Of a DNA stretch of 64,000 nt, positions 63,881-64,000 are shown piece after piece (the stretch's first letter is position 1; every line of letters begins with the position of its first letter). The stretch is taken from the NCBI GenBank assembly GCA_034231615.1, contig CM067298.1:60728387-60792386 (forward strand), given 5' to 3'. Made by a program: the position numbers and the translations under genes. This DNA is from Meghimatium bilineatum (lineage: Eukaryota; Mollusca; Gastropoda; Stylommatophora; Philomycidae). The notes beneath the pieces were generated by a model. It ran no database searches. It was not told the DNA's origin and saw only the letters and a list, made by a program, of their open reading frames with translations.

Positions 63881-64000
63881 CATCAGCCAAGATGAGTAAT
63901 TGATGTGTTAGATCAATACGGAGTACAATTTTGCAGAAGGATTTCTAATCGTATTTCACAATTGGACAGTATTAAGAAATAGAAACACATACTAGTTAGG

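Overview
The window looks like AT-rich, gene-poor intergenic DNA from an invertebrate animal genome. The evidence is many degenerate non-LTR retrotransposons (LINEs), several tRNA-derived SINE families, short terminal-inverted-repeat (TIR) DNA elements, minisatellites with 29 to 51 bp units, and no prokaryotic gene organisation. A lophotrochozoan such as a mollusc is my guess from the style of the LINE proteins; the sequence does not prove it. I see no complete host gene, no rRNA, no functional tRNA and no CRISPR. The only candidate host coding sequence is a short exon-like frame at 19.4-19.65 kb, with a decayed relative at 37.2 kb.

Layout. 0-9 kb: RNase H-type LINE tail (1.86-2.33, minus), tails of a minus-strand LINE family with (TTGTCTA)n ends (2.38-3.02 and 6.30-7.46), a LINE bounded by a target-site duplication (TSD) with an inverted 5' part (3.41-5.06). 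9-21 kb: short LINE tails, SINEs and TIR elements. 21.8-22.65 kb: 48-bp minisatellite. 25.6-30.3 kb: full-length LINE-H copy 1 on the minus strand, interrupted near its 3' end by a foldback element that itself carries a SINE. 30.7-31.1 kb: 33-bp minisatellite. 32.5-36.6 kb: full-length LINE-H copy 2 on the plus strand, inserted into an older LINE. 37.5-38.1 kb: small LINE with a palindromic 5' end. 38.9-43.4 kb: SINE, RNase H LINE, zinc-finger LINE tail, hAT-like MITE. 45.7-47.3 and 51.9-52.6 kb: two large 29-bp minisatellites. 53-57.3 kb: LINE graveyard. 58.4-64 kb: a third 29-bp repeat, a truncated SINE, a TA-flanked MITE and a 41-bp repeat.

The most notable object is LINE-H. Both copies are about 4.06 kb, have 12-bp TSDs and (GAA)n tails, and encode endonuclease, reverse transcriptase, RNase H and a C-terminal zinc knuckle, with no separate ORF1. 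The first 75 nt of both copies fit the HDV-like self-cleaving ribozyme fold: P1 starts at the TSD boundary, P1.1 can form, and a CNRA motif lies in J4/2. This suggests the element processes its own RNA 5' end by cleavage. Two other LINE copies show 5' inversions with overlap, as expected from twin priming.
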